DNA of 64,000 bases from Streptomyces sp. NBC_01210 (GTDB taxonomy: Bacteria > Actinomycetota > Actinomycetes > Streptomycetales > Streptomycetaceae): assembly GCF_036010325.1 (NCBI RefSeq), contig NZ_CP108549.1, positions 124,001-188,000 of the forward strand, given 5' to 3'. Numbering within the stretch: position 1 is the first letter of the stretch; each line of letters starts with the position of its first letter. The position numbers and the translations under genes were made by a program. The notes beneath the pieces are model-generated. The model did not search any database. It was given only the letters and a program-made list of their open reading frames with translations, and had not been told where the DNA came from. Of this stretch, positions 1-9,816 are shown in pieces.

Positions 1-2
1 GC

Positions 3-584
3 GGCCAGATCGACGCACTGACCGTGCGGACCACCCAGGCCCTCGAGGAGCTGCCGTGCCCTGATCCGAGCGGTGGCAGCCAGCCCGGTGCCGGGCCGAA
101 CCTGGTGGCGAAGCTGGTCACCATCCCGGGCGTCGGGGTCCGTACCGCCCAGATGCTGCTGGCCGAGCTCGGCCCGGACATGACCGTCTTTCCCACCGCC
201 GACCATCTCGTCTCGTGGGCGAAGTTCGCGCCACGGACCGTGCAGTGCGGAGGAAGAAACACATCCGGCCCCACCGGCAAGGGAAACCCGTGGATCAAGG
301 GCGCCATCGGCGAGGCCGCGCTGTCCGCCTCCCGCTCCAACACCTTCCTCGGCGCCCGCTACAAACGCATCGTCAAGCGCCGCGGCCGCAAGAGAGCCCT
401 GGTCGCCGTCGGTCATTCACTCCTGGTCGTCGTCTGGCACCTGCTCAACGAACCCGAGACCCCGTACACAGACCTCGGCTCCAACTACCACCAGCACCTC
501 GTCGATCCCACCCGGCGGACCCGCGACCTGGTCCGCCAGCTCAAGGCCCTCGGCCACGACGTCACCCTCGCCCCCGCAGCCTGA
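3..584 (+). CDS. IS110-family transposase, C-terminal part (cut by window start)
   Basis: The frame is open at the left edge, so the N-terminal RuvC-like DEDD domain is outside the window. What remains matches the C-terminal IS116/IS110/IS902 domain: VTIPGVGVRTAQMLLAELG, then a region ending in PTGKGNPWIKGAIGEAA with the usual lysine/arginine-rich YKRIVKRRGRKRA stretch. In this family that half holds the serine recombinase-like active site used for circle formation and insertion. The frame stops at 582-584. No terminal repeats are expected for IS110, and I could not place the right end of the element. Family assignment is secure; whether the copy is intact cannot be judged. Confidence 0.85.
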   Translation, partial: GQIDALTVRTTQALEELPCPDPSGGSQPGAGPNLVAKLVTIPGVGVRTAQMLLAELGPDMTVFPTADHLVSWAKFAPRTVQCGGRNTSGPTGKGNPWIKGAIGEAALSASRSNTFLGARYKRIVKRRGRKRALVAVGHSLLVVVWHLLNEPETPYTDLGSNYHQHLVDPTRRTRDLVRQLKALGHDVTLAPAA

Positions 585-783
585 CCAGCCAACTCCCCAA
601 AGCTCAGGCCAACGAACGCTTCAGCATGCCCTTGACCTGGGGGATTTTCCGTTCAGGCCCTAGAGGCCCTCGACTTGTTTGACAGTCTGGGTGCGCCAAC
701 CGTGCGCACGCTCTGGGGCTAACCAACGGGGATGCCGAACAGGCAGGTATTCGAACAGTTCCAATACCCGACTCCACCATTAG

Positions 784-960
784 GCCGCTCCAGGGCCGAC
801 ACGCCCGAAGTCCTCGACCAGGAAAAGGGCCTGGGCCCTGGCCGAGACGCTCACCCAGGCCGGCGAGCGCATCGCCTCCGGCGAGAAGATCACCGGACCG
901 GCCGCCGACCGCTACCGCGCGGCAGCCGCCGAGTTGTCCCACCACTACGTCGGGACCTAG
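784..960 (+). pseudogene. Unidentified gene remnant, C-terminal end
   Basis: A short frame with protein-like composition runs to a TAG at 958-960. Its last ~40 residues (AETLTQAGERIASGEKITGP and an Ala-rich helix ending HHYVGT) look like a real alpha-helical C-terminus. There is no start codon or ribosome site, and a stop precedes it at 781-783. I do not recognise the family. It sits between the IS110 end and the IS5 element, so it is probably the surviving tail of a gene disrupted by the mobile elements. Confidence 0.3.
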
Positions 961-968
961 CTCGGTAA

Positions 969-2035
969 CGACCTCGTGCGTGATTAGCGTGAGGCCGTGT
1001 CGGGCTCGTGGCCGGTGTTGTGATCACGTCTTTGCGGTGTGCAGTGCGAGTGCCTTGGTGTGTTGGGTTGCTTGTTGGTCGGTCAGGAGGCCGGCTGCTG
1101 CGCGGATGGTGTCGGGGAGGTTGTCCCGGCGGGTGTGGTGTCGGGCGAGGGCTCGCCAGTTCTTGAGGTGGGCGATGCCGTGTTCAACGGGGATGCGTGC
1201 TGAGGAGTGGGCGAAGAGGGCGGCTTCGTGGTGGGCCATGAGCCATTGCAGATGTTCGAGGTGTTTGCCGCGGCGTTTTCGTGGTGGTGTGACGACCTGG
1301 CCGTAGGTCTGTGCTGCGAGTCCCTGGTAGCCGGCATCGGCGAGGATCTGCAGGTCGATGGTGTCGGCGAGGAGGTCGACCAGGCCGGCATCGCGGGCTT
1401 GGGTGATGTCGGCAACCGATCCGGCCCGCACCTCGCCGCAGAACAGTAACTGTCCGCGTTCATCGGTGAGGACGAGGGCTTTCATTGCGTTGATGCGGCT
1501 CTTGCCGGAGATGAAGCGGCTGCGTCCGCCGCGATGTGCGGAGGGCCTGCGGACCCGGATCTCGGTGGCGTCCATCAATGCGGTCTGCCCGGTGGCACCG
1601 AGATGAGCGATGACGTCAGCGAGCGTTCGCAGCCGCAGTCCGCCCTCGATGCGGCAGCCGCGGTCGGCGAGCAAAGGTCTGATCTCGCCGATCGCGCGTG
1701 TAATCGTGGAGCGGTCGACACCGAACCAGCAGGCAAGGATGTCGTGGGTGACAGCGTGCCGAAGGTGGACCAAGGTGGCCAGGAGCCGGTCGACGAAGAC
1801 CAGCTTGTACTTCGCACCAGCGCCCACAGCTCGACGACGCGGACGGTCAGCCAGCTCGGCATCTCTTCGGGCCTGCCACACCGGCCCCAACTCGGCCACC
1901 AGATCGGCGATCACGGCCGCCGAAAGTCCAGTGACGCGACGCTCCGACATGATCAACTCGCGTGCTTCAACCCCCACCACAGATAGCCCAACGACCCAGC
2001 TCAGCCGTCGTCACCGCTAATCACGCACGAGGTCG
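969..2035. mobile_element. Complete IS5-type insertion sequence with terminal repeats and TAA duplication
   Basis: Perfect inverted ends pair 969-989 with 2015-2035 (core CGACCTCGTGCGTGATTAG). The trinucleotide TAA flanks the element directly at 966-968 and 2036-2038. A 3-bp TNA duplication is typical of the IS1031/ISL2-like subgroups of IS5. At about 1.07 kb with one uninterrupted transposase gene, it is the only element in the window that looks capable of transposing. It lies about 235 bp upstream of the DyP operon start. Confidence 0.85.
1024..1980 (-). CDS. IS5-family DDE transposase
   Basis: This is a 318-residue single-frame transposase filling the IS element. An N-terminal helix-turn-helix region (HDILACWFGVDRSTITRAIG, about residues 79-98) precedes a DDE_Tnp_4-type catalytic core. 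Core motifs are LMDATEIRV for the first Asp, LADAGYQGL for the second, and PVEHGIAHLKNWRAL carrying the Glu. A second in-frame Met (MSERRV) lies 10 codons in and could be the true start; both are just inside the right terminal repeat. No frameshift or stop is seen. Family knowledge gives cut-and-paste DNA transposition. Confidence 0.9.
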   Translation of the reverse strand: MVGVEARELIMSERRVTGLSAAVIADLVAELGPVWQARRDAELADRPRRRAVGAGAKYKLVFVDRLLATLVHLRHAVTHDILACWFGVDRSTITRAIGEIRPLLADRGCRIEGGLRLRTLADVIAHLGATGQTALMDATEIRVRRPSAHRGGRSRFISGKSRINAMKALVLTDERGQLLFCGEVRAGSVADITQARDAGLVDLLADTIDLQILADAGYQGLAAQTYGQVVTPPRKRRGKHLEHLQWLMAHHEAALFAHSSARIPVEHGIAHLKNWRALARHHTRRDNLPDTIRAAAGLLTDQQATQHTKALALHTAKT

Positions 2036-2141
2036 TAAGAGCGACCCACGACATCTCTACCTCGCGCCCGCCCGTGTGCACCTGCGCGGGGACGCTCCGC
2101 CCGACGGCGCCGGGTGACCCTGCCGAGGGGCTGACCTCCGT

Positions 2142-2179
2142 TTGACAGGGCTCATGGCCACGGCGAACCTACTTTAGGT
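2142..2179 (+). promoter_or_regulatory. Candidate promoter with ACCTA-N3-TAGGT dyad upstream of the DyP operon
   Basis: A perfect TTGACA lies at 2142-2147. At 17-bp spacing a weak -10 (GAACCT, 2165-2170) overlaps a perfect 13-bp dyad, ACCTA-CTT-TAGGT (2167-2179). A dyad over the -10 would suit repression. It is about 90 bp upstream of the DyP ATG and downstream of the IS5 element, so it would be the native operon promoter. This is sequence inspection only; the regulator is unknown. Confidence 0.35.
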
Positions 2180-2270
2180 AGCCAATTCGTTACTTTTCGT
2201 GATCGATGGCGGCCGAGTCATCCGTATACGAATCTGCTGCCGCCCGCCATCCCACGCGAGGAGCCCCACC

Positions 2271-3761
2271 ATGACCATGACCTCCATCCGACCGACGGCC
2301 GTCCCGTCCGTCGAGCAGTTGCCCCAGCCGGAGCTGCGCGGGTCCACCGACATCCAGGGCAACATCCTGGCCGCGTTCAACAAGGACTTCACCGACTTCC
2401 GCTACCTGCACTTCCCGGACGCCGCCAGGGGCCGGGGCTGGCTCTCCGCGATCCTCAACACCGTCGCGACGACCAACGAGACGGAGGACTTCAACGAGCA
2501 GTTCTCGCTGGCCCGTCGGGCCTTCGGCCGCGACCCGTCGATCACCGCTGTCCGCTGCGGGGTCTCCCTCACCTTCGAGGGCCTCCTGACGGTCGCCAAC
2601 AAGCCCGATCAGATCAAGAAGGACCTCAGCACCTTCTCGTCGTTCTGCTCGGGCGCGGCCGCGCGGGCCAAGGATCTCGGGGACACCGGCGAGAGCGACC
2701 CCAAGACCTGGTTGTTCGGGGCCGGGACCGGCGACAAGGTCGTGCATGCGGTCCTCATCGTCGCCGCAGACACCGAGGAGCTGCTGAAGGAGAAGCTGAA
2801 GAACCTCGACACGGTCGAGCAGACCCACCAGATCACGCGCGTCCATGTGGACGAGGGCCGCACCCTGACGGGCGATCTGAAGGGTCACGAGCACTTCGGC
2901 TACAAGGACGGCATCTCCCAGCCCGGCGTCAAGGACTTCCACCGCGAGGACGCCAGCCGCAAGGGCTTCCGCGACAACCACGCCGGGACCGAGCTGATCG
3001 AACCCGGCGAGTTCGTCCTCGGCCACAAGAGCGAACAGGGCGACCGGAAGGCGCCCGAGTGGATGAAGAACGGCTCCCTCCAGGTGGTGCGCCGCCTTCG
3101 CCAGGACGTCGCCGGCTGGAACAAGGCCGTCGTGGACGGCGTCAAGAACTTCACCGGGACCATGGACGCCACCCGGCTCGGCGCCTGTCTGGTCGGCCGG
3201 GCCAAGGACGGCACACCGCTCGCCCCGCCGTGCAGCGCCGTGACCGGCCTCGGCTCCGACCGCAACGACTTCGACTACGAGAACGACCCCATCGGCCAGC
3301 ACACCGCCTGGATCGCCCACATCCGCCGCACCCACCCGCGCGCCTTCGCCGGCATCGTCGACAACAAGCCGAAGAGCCACCGCCTGATGCGCCGCGGCAT
3401 CCCGTACGGCCCGGAGTTCAAGGGAGGCCCGGACGACGGCAAGGACCGCGGGCTGATGTTCGTCTGTTACGGCACCTCACTGGAGGAGCAGTTCGAACTG
3501 GTCCAGCAGCACTGGTCCAACTCCGACACGTTCCCCCCTGGGGAAAGCCAGCCCGACCAGGTGGTCGCCAACGGCTTCGACAAGGTCACCGGCCTCGCCG
3601 GCAAGGCCTCGATCGAGCTCGCGGACGGCACCTCCGGCACGGTCGACATGAAACGCTTCGTCCACACCACGGGCGCGCTCTACGCCTTCACCCCCTCGAT
3701 CGGCACGCTGCGGCTGCTCGCCGAGGGCAAGGACCTCCCGAACAAGTCCGTCGGCTCCTGA
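2271..3761 (+). CDS. DyP-type heme peroxidase
   Basis: This 496-residue dye-decolourising peroxidase uses H2O2 to oxidise organic substrates through a b-type heme. The signature GYKDGISQP is at about 210-218, with Asp213 as the expected acid-base residue. The [14 protein letters not shown] block (about 344-357) holds the likely proximal heme ligand His350 and the conserved Arg. The C-terminal block [20 protein letters not shown] is typical of the larger DyP classes. I chose ATG 2271 because GAGGAG precedes it by about 7 nt; the longer frame upstream lacks a ribosome site. There is no Sec or Tat signal, so it should be cytoplasmic. It is first in a three-gene operon, 16 bp before an H2O2-producing flavin oxidase, so peroxide from that oxidase is its probable oxidant. 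The substrate is not predictable. Confidence 0.9.
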   Translation: MTMTSIRPTAVPSVEQLPQPELRGSTDIQGNILAAFNKDFTDFRYLHFPDAARGRGWLSAILNTVATTNETEDFNEQFSLARRAFGRDPSITAVRCGVSLTFEGLLTVANKPDQIKKDLSTFSSFCSGAAARAKDLGDTGESDPKTWLFGAGTGDKVVHAVLIVAADTEELLKEKLKNLDTVEQTHQITRVHVDEGRTLTGDLKGHEHFGYKDGISQPGVKDFHREDASRKGFRDNHAGTELIEPGEFVLGHKSEQGDRKAPEWMKNGSLQVVRRLRQDVAGWNKAVVDGVKNFTGTMDATRLGACLVGRAKDGTPLAPPCSAVTGLGSDRNDFDYENDPIGQHTAWIAHIRRTHPRAFAGIVDNKPKSHRLMRRGIPYGPEFKGGPDDGKDRGLMFVCYGTSLEEQFELVQQHWSNSDTFPPGESQPDQVVANGFDKVTGLAGKASIELADGTSGTVDMKRFVHTTGALYAFTPSIGTLRLLAEGKDLPNKSVGS

Positions 3762-3777
3762 GCGGCGAGGAGAAGCC

Positions 3778-5889
3778 ATGAGCGAGAACCCCACCGTCGA
3801 GGGCAAGGCCAACGACCGCGCCCGCTGGCGGACCTGCCGGCAGCTGTCCCGCGAGCTGCTGCTGGTGGGTCCGGACGACAAGGACCTGAAACTGCGCTAC
3901 CTCGACGTCCTGATCAAGGAGGGCATCCCGAAGACCGACCAGCCCAAGGACGTGCTGATCGTCGGCGCCGGGATCGCCGGTCTGGTCGCCGGGAAGCTGC
4001 TCAAGGACGCCGGGCACAACGTCACCATCCTGGAGGCCAACGCCAACCGGGTCGGTGGGCGGATCAAGACCTTCCGCTCCACCAGCGATGAGCAGGGCGG
4101 CCCGTTCTACGACCCGGAGCATTACGGGGAGGCCGGGGCGATGCGGCTGCCCAGCTTCCACCCGCTCACCCTGGCCCTGGTCGACAGCCTCGGCCTGCAG
4201 CGGCGACTGTTCTACAACGTCGACGTCGATCCCGACACCGGCAACCAGAACGCGCCCGTCCCGCCGGTGGTCTACGAGTCCTTCGAGGACGGCAAGGTCT
4301 GGAAGTACGGCGAGGACAGCCCGGACTTCCGCGAGCCGGTCAAGCGCTTCAACAGCTGGATCCGCACCAACCGGATCCAAGCCCGCCGCAGCGAGTACGC
4401 CGCCGACCCGAGCAGCGTCAACGAGGGCTTCCACCTCACCGGCGACGAGGTGCGGATCACCGCCGCCGAGATGGTCAACCAGGCACTGGAGCCGGTCCGC
4501 GACTACTACTCGTACATCGAGAACGGCAAGCGGGTGCGAAAGCCGTTCGCCGAGTGGCTGGACGGCTGGGCCCGGGTGATCCGCGACTTCGACGGCTACT
4601 CGATGGGCCGCTTCCTGCGCGAGTACGCGGGCTTCAGCGACGAGGCCATCGAGGCGTTCGGCACGATCGAGAACATGACCTCGCGGCTGCACCTGTCCTT
4701 CTTCCACACATTCCTGGGCCGCAGCGACATCAACCCGGACGCCACCTACTGGGAGATCGAGGGCGGCAGCTGGCGGCTGCCCTACAGCCTCGCCGAGGAG
4801 CTCCAGGACGAGCTCGAAATGGGCGAGCGGATGATCCGGATGGAGTACTGGGACCCGCGCCGCGACGGCGGGGCCGGCCAGGACGTCGGACCGAACGGGC
4901 CGCAGGTCGCCGTCCACACCGTGCCCGAGGACGACCCGGAAGCCGAACCCGCCGTCTGGAAGGGCGACTTCGCGATCGTCACCGTCCCGTTCTCCGCCCT
5001 GCGGTTCGTCCAGGTCGCACCCCCGCTCTCGTACAAGAAGCGCCGGGCGATCATCGAGACGCACTACGACCAGGCCACCAAGGTACTGCTGGAGTTCTCC
5101 CGCCGCTGGTGGGAGTTCACCGAGGCGGACTGGAAGGACGAGCTCGACTCCATCGAGCCCGGCCTGTACGAGTACTACCAGCGGGCGGGCGAGGATGACG
5201 CCGAGGCGGCCGTGGCCGCCGCCCACAACGGCCACCGGCCCCCGCGCAACCTGCCGAAGGTGCTGCTCGGCGCGCACCGGAGCGTGGACTCCAGCCGGAT
5301 CAGCCAGGCCCAGCTGGAGGCCTACCGGCACACCCCGCTGCGCCGGGCGAGCGTGCGCCCCGCCACCAACTGCTTCGGCGGCGGCTCGACCACCGACAAC
5401 CCGAACCGCTTCATGTACTACCCCTCGCACCCGGTGCCCGACAGCGACGGCGGCGGCGTGGTGCTGGCCAGCTACAGCTGGTCGGACGACGCGGTGCGCT
5501 GGGACTCGATGGCCGACGCCGAGCGGTACGTGTACGCGCTGCGCAACCTCCAGTCGGTGCACGGCCGGCGGATCGAGGTGTTCTACACCGGCTACGGCCA
5601 GACCCAGAGCTGGCTGCGCGATCCGTACGCCTTCGGCGAGGCGGCCGTGTACACCCCGCACCAGATGACCAGCTTCCACCTCGACGTGGTCAAGCCGGAG
5701 GGCCCGGTGCACTTCGCCGGCGAGCACGTCTCGCTCAAACACGCCTGGATCGAAGGCGCGGTGGAGACCGCCGTCCGCGCGGCGATCGCCGTGCACGAGG
5801 CGCCACCGCCACCGCACATCATCGAACCGGAGATCCGGCCCGCGGAACGGGCCGCCCAGGAGCGCACGCAGGAGGCGATGAGCAGATGA
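3778..5889 (+). CDS. FAD-dependent amine/L-amino-acid oxidase
   Basis: This is a 703-residue flavin amine oxidase. The Rossmann FAD motif GAGIAG is at 63-68 with the ribose-binding Glu in ILEAN near 85, followed by the GGRIKTF flavin loop. The C-terminal FAD clamp is [20 protein letters not shown], about 643-662. Family chemistry is oxidation of an amine or amino acid to an imine, which hydrolyses to a keto acid or aldehyde plus ammonia, with O2 reduced to H2O2. GAGGAG precedes the ATG. The gene ends in an ATGA overlap with the next gene, indicating translational coupling. A keto-acid decarboxylase downstream favours an L-amino acid over a monoamine as substrate, which is inference. At ~700 residues it is longer than typical 450-550-residue amine oxidases, with extra helical insertions around residues 180-280. 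No export signal. Confidence 0.88.
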   Translation: MSENPTVEGKANDRARWRTCRQLSRELLLVGPDDKDLKLRYLDVLIKEGIPKTDQPKDVLIVGAGIAGLVAGKLLKDAGHNVTILEANANRVGGRIKTFRSTSDEQGGPFYDPEHYGEAGAMRLPSFHPLTLALVDSLGLQRRLFYNVDVDPDTGNQNAPVPPVVYESFEDGKVWKYGEDSPDFREPVKRFNSWIRTNRIQARRSEYAADPSSVNEGFHLTGDEVRITAAEMVNQALEPVRDYYSYIENGKRVRKPFAEWLDGWARVIRDFDGYSMGRFLREYAGFSDEAIEAFGTIENMTSRLHLSFFHTFLGRSDINPDATYWEIEGGSWRLPYSLAEELQDELEMGERMIRMEYWDPRRDGGAGQDVGPNGPQVAVHTVPEDDPEAEPAVWKGDFAIVTVPFSALRFVQVAPPLSYKKRRAIIETHYDQATKVLLEFSRRWWEFTEADWKDELDSIEPGLYEYYQRAGEDDAEAAVAAAHNGHRPPRNLPKVLLGAHRSVDSSRISQAQLEAYRHTPLRRASVRPATNCFGGGSTTDNPNRFMYYPSHPVPDSDGGGVVLASYSWSDDAVRWDSMADAERYVYALRNLQSVHGRRIEVFYTGYGQTQSWLRDPYAFGEAAVYTPHQMTSFHLDVVKPEGPVHFAGEHVSLKHAWIEGAVETAVRAAIAVHEAPPPPHIIEPEIRPAERAAQERTQEAMSR

Positions 5890-7730
5890 GCGGCAACGGC
5901 GAATGGACGGTGGGCCGCTACCTGGCCACCAGACTGGAGCAGCTGGGCATCCGGTACCTGTTCGGGGTGCCGGGCGACCACCTCGGCCCGTTCCTGACGA
6001 TCATGCACGCCACCACCGGAGTGCGTTGGGTCGGCACCCCGACCGAGATCGGCGGCGGCTACGCCGCCGACGCCTACGCCCGGGTGCGGGCCGCCGACGC
6101 CGACCTCGCCAACGGCGAGCAGGGCGTCGCCGCCGTCGCGGTCACCTACGGCGTGGGCGCGTTCAGCCTGCTCAACCCGATCGGCGGCGCGTACGTCGAG
6201 TACGTGCCGGTCATCGCGATCAACGCGGCGCCGTCGTACGAGCAGTGGCTCAACTACCAGGCGGTCGGTCTGCTCACCTCGCACATGAGCCAGCGCCGGG
6301 AGAGCAACCTGGAGGTCTACCGGCAGGTCACGGTGGACGCGCAGGTGATCTCCAACCCCGGGCTCGCGCCCTCGCAGATCGACAGCGCGATCATCGCCGG
6401 CCTGACCGAGCGCAGGCCGGTCTACCTGGAGGTGATGGACGACCTCTGGAACGCCCCGTGCGCCGCGCCGCAGGGCGAACTCCGGCGCCAGGAACGGCCG
6501 TTCACCAAGAAGAACGAGGAGATGCTCGCCAAGGCGGTGGAGGCCTCGGTGAAGCTGGTCGAACGGCTCGGCACGCCGGTGCTGTGGGCGGGTGAGGAGA
6601 TCGAGCGCAACCGGCTGGAGCAGGAGCTGGTCTCGCTGGTGCAGCTGACCGGCATCCCGTTCTGCACCACCGTCGGCGCGAAGTCCGTGGTCTCCGAGAA
6701 CACCCCGGGCTTCATGGGCGTCTACAACGGCAAGGCGAGCCTGCCGGAGGTGCGCAAGGCCTTCAAGGCCGCCGGGTGCCGGATCGGCCTGGGCACCTGG
6801 TCGACGTCGAAGAACCTCGGCGGCGAGAAGTCGATCGGCGACGACTGGATCGTGGCCGCCCGCGAGGGCGTGAGCGTCGGCGCGCAGTACTTCCCGGACG
6901 TCCAGCTAGCGCGGTTCGTCCCGGCGCTGCGGGACGCGCTGGGTGCCGCGTTCGGCAAGCGGGCGTTCGAGACCGACCTCTTCGCACTGGCACACGCCAA
7001 GGACCGGCAGGTCCCGACGAGCACGAGCGCCTTCCTCACCGGCCTAAGCGGCACGGACTACCCCGAAGAGCTCACGTACGACGGGTTCTTCCAGCACATG
7101 AACGCCTTCCTGCTGAGCCAGGCCCAGGGCAGCGGCCCGGAGGCAACCTCGCCATTCACGGTGGTCTCAGACGCGGCGTTCGCACTGCTGGGCTCGATGA
7201 ACCTGCAGATGGTGGAGCGGGCGAGCTTCGTGGCGCAGAACAGCTGGCTGGCCATCGGCTACTCGGTCGGCGCGGCCACCGGGGTGGCGCTGGCCCGCCA
7301 GCAGCCGCTCAAGCGGCCGCTGGTGTTCGTCGGGGACGGCTCGTTCCAGGAGATCTGCCAGGAGCTGTCCACACACGTGCGCCACCACCTGCGCCCGGTG
7401 GTCTTCGTCCTGGACAACGAGGGCTTCTACGGCATCGAACAGATGCTGATCAGCCCCTGCTATTACAAGCAGAAGCCGTCCGACGGGGCCGACTTCTACA
7501 ACGTGCTGCACCCGTGGCAGTACGAGAAGCTGGCGGAGGTCTTCGGCTCAGAGAAGGACCGGATGCACGGGCGGGAGCTCACCACCCACACCGACCTGAA
7601 GTCACTGCTGCTCGACATCGCCGATCCGGGCAACGACATCAACCACGCCCCGATCCTGGCCCGGGTCCGGCTCAGCCGGCACGACTACCCGCGGGCACTC
7701 CAGTACAAGATCGACGAGACGTGCAAGTAA
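5886..7730 (+). CDS. ThDP-dependent 2-keto acid decarboxylase (pyruvate/indolepyruvate decarboxylase-like)
   Basis: This 614-residue protein has the three-domain architecture of the pyruvate decarboxylase family. The N-terminal PYR domain carries [14 protein letters not shown] and the catalytic [14 protein letters not shown] with Glu54, which activates the cofactor. The C-terminal PP domain carries the ThDP/Mg motif GDGS (483-486) ending in N511 of [11 protein letters not shown]. It shares the ATGA overlap with the upstream oxidase, so the 2-keto acid made there is the likely substrate, giving an aldehyde and CO2. A longer PP-domain loop (about 515-540, [18 protein letters not shown]) may shape specificity. 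Acetolactate synthase or oxalyl-CoA decarboxylase are less likely given the [16 protein letters not shown] pattern. A strong terminator follows at once. Confidence 0.85.
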   Translation: MSGNGEWTVGRYLATRLEQLGIRYLFGVPGDHLGPFLTIMHATTGVRWVGTPTEIGGGYAADAYARVRAADADLANGEQGVAAVAVTYGVGAFSLLNPIGGAYVEYVPVIAINAAPSYEQWLNYQAVGLLTSHMSQRRESNLEVYRQVTVDAQVISNPGLAPSQIDSAIIAGLTERRPVYLEVMDDLWNAPCAAPQGELRRQERPFTKKNEEMLAKAVEASVKLVERLGTPVLWAGEEIERNRLEQELVSLVQLTGIPFCTTVGAKSVVSENTPGFMGVYNGKASLPEVRKAFKAAGCRIGLGTWSTSKNLGGEKSIGDDWIVAAREGVSVGAQYFPDVQLARFVPALRDALGAAFGKRAFETDLFALAHAKDRQVPTSTSAFLTGLSGTDYPEELTYDGFFQHMNAFLLSQAQGSGPEATSPFTVVSDAAFALLGSMNLQMVERASFVAQNSWLAIGYSVGAATGVALARQQPLKRPLVFVGDGSFQEICQELSTHVRHHLRPVVFVLDNEGFYGIEQMLISPCYYKQKPSDGADFYNVLHPWQYEKLAEVFGSEKDRMHGRELTTHTDLKSLLLDIADPGNDINHAPILARVRLSRHDYPRALQYKIDETCK

Positions 7731-7735
7731 CCGCC

Positions 7736-7783
7736 GCACGGCGCACCGGCCCCGGTCCTCGGGTCGGGGCCGGTGCGCCGTGC
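7736..7783 (+). terminator. Strong hairpin terminator of the DyP-oxidase-decarboxylase operon
   Basis: A perfect 19-bp GC stem (7736-7754 with 7765-7783) around a 10-nt loop starts 6 bp after the decarboxylase stop. There is no U-tract, as is common in Streptomyces. It defines the operon end. Confidence 0.9.
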
Positions 7784-7789
7784 GCCCGT

Positions 7790-8470
7790 GCTCAGTTGGG
7801 TACTGGTGAGCTCGTGTATTCAACTGTGTTCTCTGTGGGGTCCACCCAGCTGGTGACCCCTTGAGGTCGCCCGAGCGAAGCGATCCAGGCGCCGCTGGCC
7901 TCGAACACAAGATGAGTCGTGCAACTGCTGCAGAGCCACCTCGACACGCCACCTCATACGCGCGGCAGGCGTTCACGGCCAGCTCAAGGACCGTGCCCCG
8001 GACAGCCCGCTCTTCCCCCTCATCACAGTCCAGGACGGCAAACAACTCCGCCTCACCGCAACAGGAATCCGCTACAACCTGAAGCCCACACCGTAGAAGA
8101 CGACACGGGCTGCCCCCGCCCCCAACTGTCGGCACCCAGCCCCCGCCACCACAGCCCTGACCAGCGACAACACACCCCATGCCGTACCGACCAGCAACCA
8201 ACTGACCCGCATCATCACCAAAAACGTCAGCACCGGATCAGCATCCATGACAGCAGCCAAGTCACCCACGACAACCCGCTGAACAGCAGAGAGTCCGACA
8301 CCCACCCACTGACATCACAACGCCGAACCACCACCGACAAAAACCCGCAGATCATCAGGAAGGCCAGCCAGGCCAGTGTCGAGCATGATGCGGTCGACCG
8401 TGGCCTCCGCCGGCGGCTGGACCGTCCGTACGCTCCCGCTCGTGGTGACAGAAACAGCCGCAGGGATGAA
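7790..8470. other. Intergenic stretch with a decayed gene tail, no intact gene
   Basis: I see no gene with a start, ribosome site and coherent composition. One frame ending at TAG 8094-8096 (about 7920-8096, +) reads like a genuine C-terminus: GVHGQLKDRAPDSPLFPLIT, then VQDGKQLRLTATGIRYNLKP. It has no start codon and I do not recognise it. The segment after 8100 is A/C-rich and unlike coding DNA. It leads into the IS5 remnant at 8471. Confidence 0.4.
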
Positions 8471-8579
8471 CTGAAGGGCGACGGTTTCTTCTGAGCCACC
8501 AGCGGCGTTGCCCACATGCGCGATCTCGCCCTCAGCCCAGCCTGATCACAGAGCCGCGAGAGCGATTCGACGTGCGCAG
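8471..8579 (+). mobile_element. IS5-type transposase 3' remnant, left arm of an inverted pair
   Basis: This segment reads LKGDGFF-stop and then a decayed ATSGVAHMRDLALSPA, the usual C-terminal end of an IS5-family transposase, plus the terminal sequence. It is an inverted copy of 10517-10634 with few substitutions and one 9-nt gap. Only the 3' tip of the element survives here. It marks the left border of the protease-lectin segment. Confidence 0.7.
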
Positions 8580-8739
8580 TCGATCATGCGAATGCCCTGT
8601 GTCCGAGTCACATAAGCACGGAGCGCAAGACGGAACGGCCAGCCGAAAATGGTCCGGTTCCGGTCGTTTTCCGGGTTTTAGGCTACTGCCTCGTGCTTGT
8701 CGCGGGAGGGTTGCCTCCAAACTCGCCATGGAGGTACTT

Positions 8740-9645
8740 ATGAGGATTCGCCCAGTGCTCATTGCGATTACGACCGCTGCGCTGATGCCGCTCAGCTCTG
8801 CACCTACGTTCGGTGCTACATTCTCCTCCGGCTCAGCGACCAGTCAGGGTTCAAAGTCCGCAACCGATCATTCGGATGTGGGCCCAACCACTATCCGGGA
8901 GTGCACCGGGACGGAAAGGAGCACTCGAACAAAGCTATGCGGAAATCACCCTGTCCCGGGTGGAGCGAGGCTCAGGTTCGGGGGGATCCCGGAGTTTCTA
9001 GGTGATTGTACTACGTCTTTCACCGTATTCAAAAAGGGCGATTATTCGAAGAAGTACGCACTGACCGCAGGGCATTGCGCAGATCAGAGGCGACCGTCAG
9101 TATTTAGCGTTCCAGACTATTTCGGCACTGTTGGAGATGTTAACTACACCAATGATCAAGACTCTGCCCTCGTGACGCCCGCACCAGGAATCCGTCTGGA
9201 CAACACTATCTTCACCGGCGACCGCGAAAGCTCTACAAAAACATCTCTAGTCAAAGGTACGGCAACACCGGGCAATAAAGACTACGTATGCGTGAGCGGC
9301 TCCTTCACTGCCGAAGTCTGCAAAGTGAAGGTCGTCACAAGCAAGCCTCGCTGCTTTACATTCCGGCTCAGAACAACAGGCGAAAAGGTCAGGAGGTGTG
9401 GTCTCATGATGGCGCAAAAGGCTGAGCATCGAGTTTCCTATCCAGGAGACAGTGGAGGACCTGTTTACCAGCACACCAAGAACGGCCTCATTCGTGCGGT
9501 CGGAACTATCGTTGGCGGTTATGAATCCCGCGCCAATACCCCGTTCCCCGAGCACGACATCGTGTACTACCGGCCCATTGAAGACGTTCTGAGGCATCAA
9601 AATGCGGAGCTGCAGATCTGCGGCCCAGCGGATATCTGCGACTAA
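8740..9645 (+). CDS. Secreted trypsin-like serine protease
   Basis: This 301-residue chymotrypsin-fold (S1) protease has a Sec signal peptide (MRIRPVLIAITTAALMPLSS and a short cleavage region, about 1-28). The triad is visible: His112 in LTAGHC, Asp141 in NDQDSALV and Ser238 in GDSGGPV. Several Cys residues could form disulfides (TAGHC with an upstream Cys; CVSG/EVCK; RRCG). ATG 8740 has GGAGG 5 nt upstream, so I prefer it over ATG 8728. Codon third positions contain many A/T, clearly unlike the GC-saturated neighbours, which suggests recent transfer. It is convergent with a lectin gene, and both lie between inverted IS5 remnants. Substrate unknown; the fold is secure. Confidence 0.88.
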   Translation: MRIRPVLIAITTAALMPLSSAPTFGATFSSGSATSQGSKSATDHSDVGPTTIRECTGTERSTRTKLCGNHPVPGGARLRFGGIPEFLGDCTTSFTVFKKGDYSKKYALTAGHCADQRRPSVFSVPDYFGTVGDVNYTNDQDSALVTPAPGIRLDNTIFTGDRESSTKTSLVKGTATPGNKDYVCVSGSFTAEVCKVKVVTSKPRCFTFRLRTTGEKVRRCGLMMAQKAEHRVSYPGDSGGPVYQHTKNGLIRAVGTIVGGYESRANTPFPEHDIVYYRPIEDVLRHQNAELQICGPADICD

Positions 9646-9678
9646 AGGAGCGCTCGGCTAACTCTCGACACCTAGAAT

Positions 9679-9715
9679 GGGAGGGGGTAAGGGCGTCTGG
9701 CCCCCGCCCCCTCCC
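9679..9715. terminator. Hairpin between convergent protease and lectin genes
   Basis: GGGAGGGGG (9679-9687) pairs with CCCCCTCCC (9707-9715), with further G-C pairing possible inside. It lies 33 bp after the protease stop and can serve transcripts from both sides. Confidence 0.55.
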
Positions 9716-9816
9716 GCTCCGTCTCTCGAGCTCTGCTGCGTCTGTTCCCTCAAGAGTAAAATAAGCTTCTGGAGTTGTCGGGCGGGCAGTCGTCGAGATT
9801 TCGCCCGGAATTACCC

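Noticed and set aside
604..945. 113-codon minus-strand frame after the IS110 gene
   Set aside because: No ribosome site and Arg/Gly-rich shadow composition; the opposite strand has a more protein-like, though broken, frame.
3688..5817. 709-codon minus-strand frame opposite the flavin oxidase gene
   Set aside because: An antisense artefact of very high GC at third positions; its Val/Ala/Gly/Asp-rich sequence lacks any domain, and the sense strand has clear FAD motifs.
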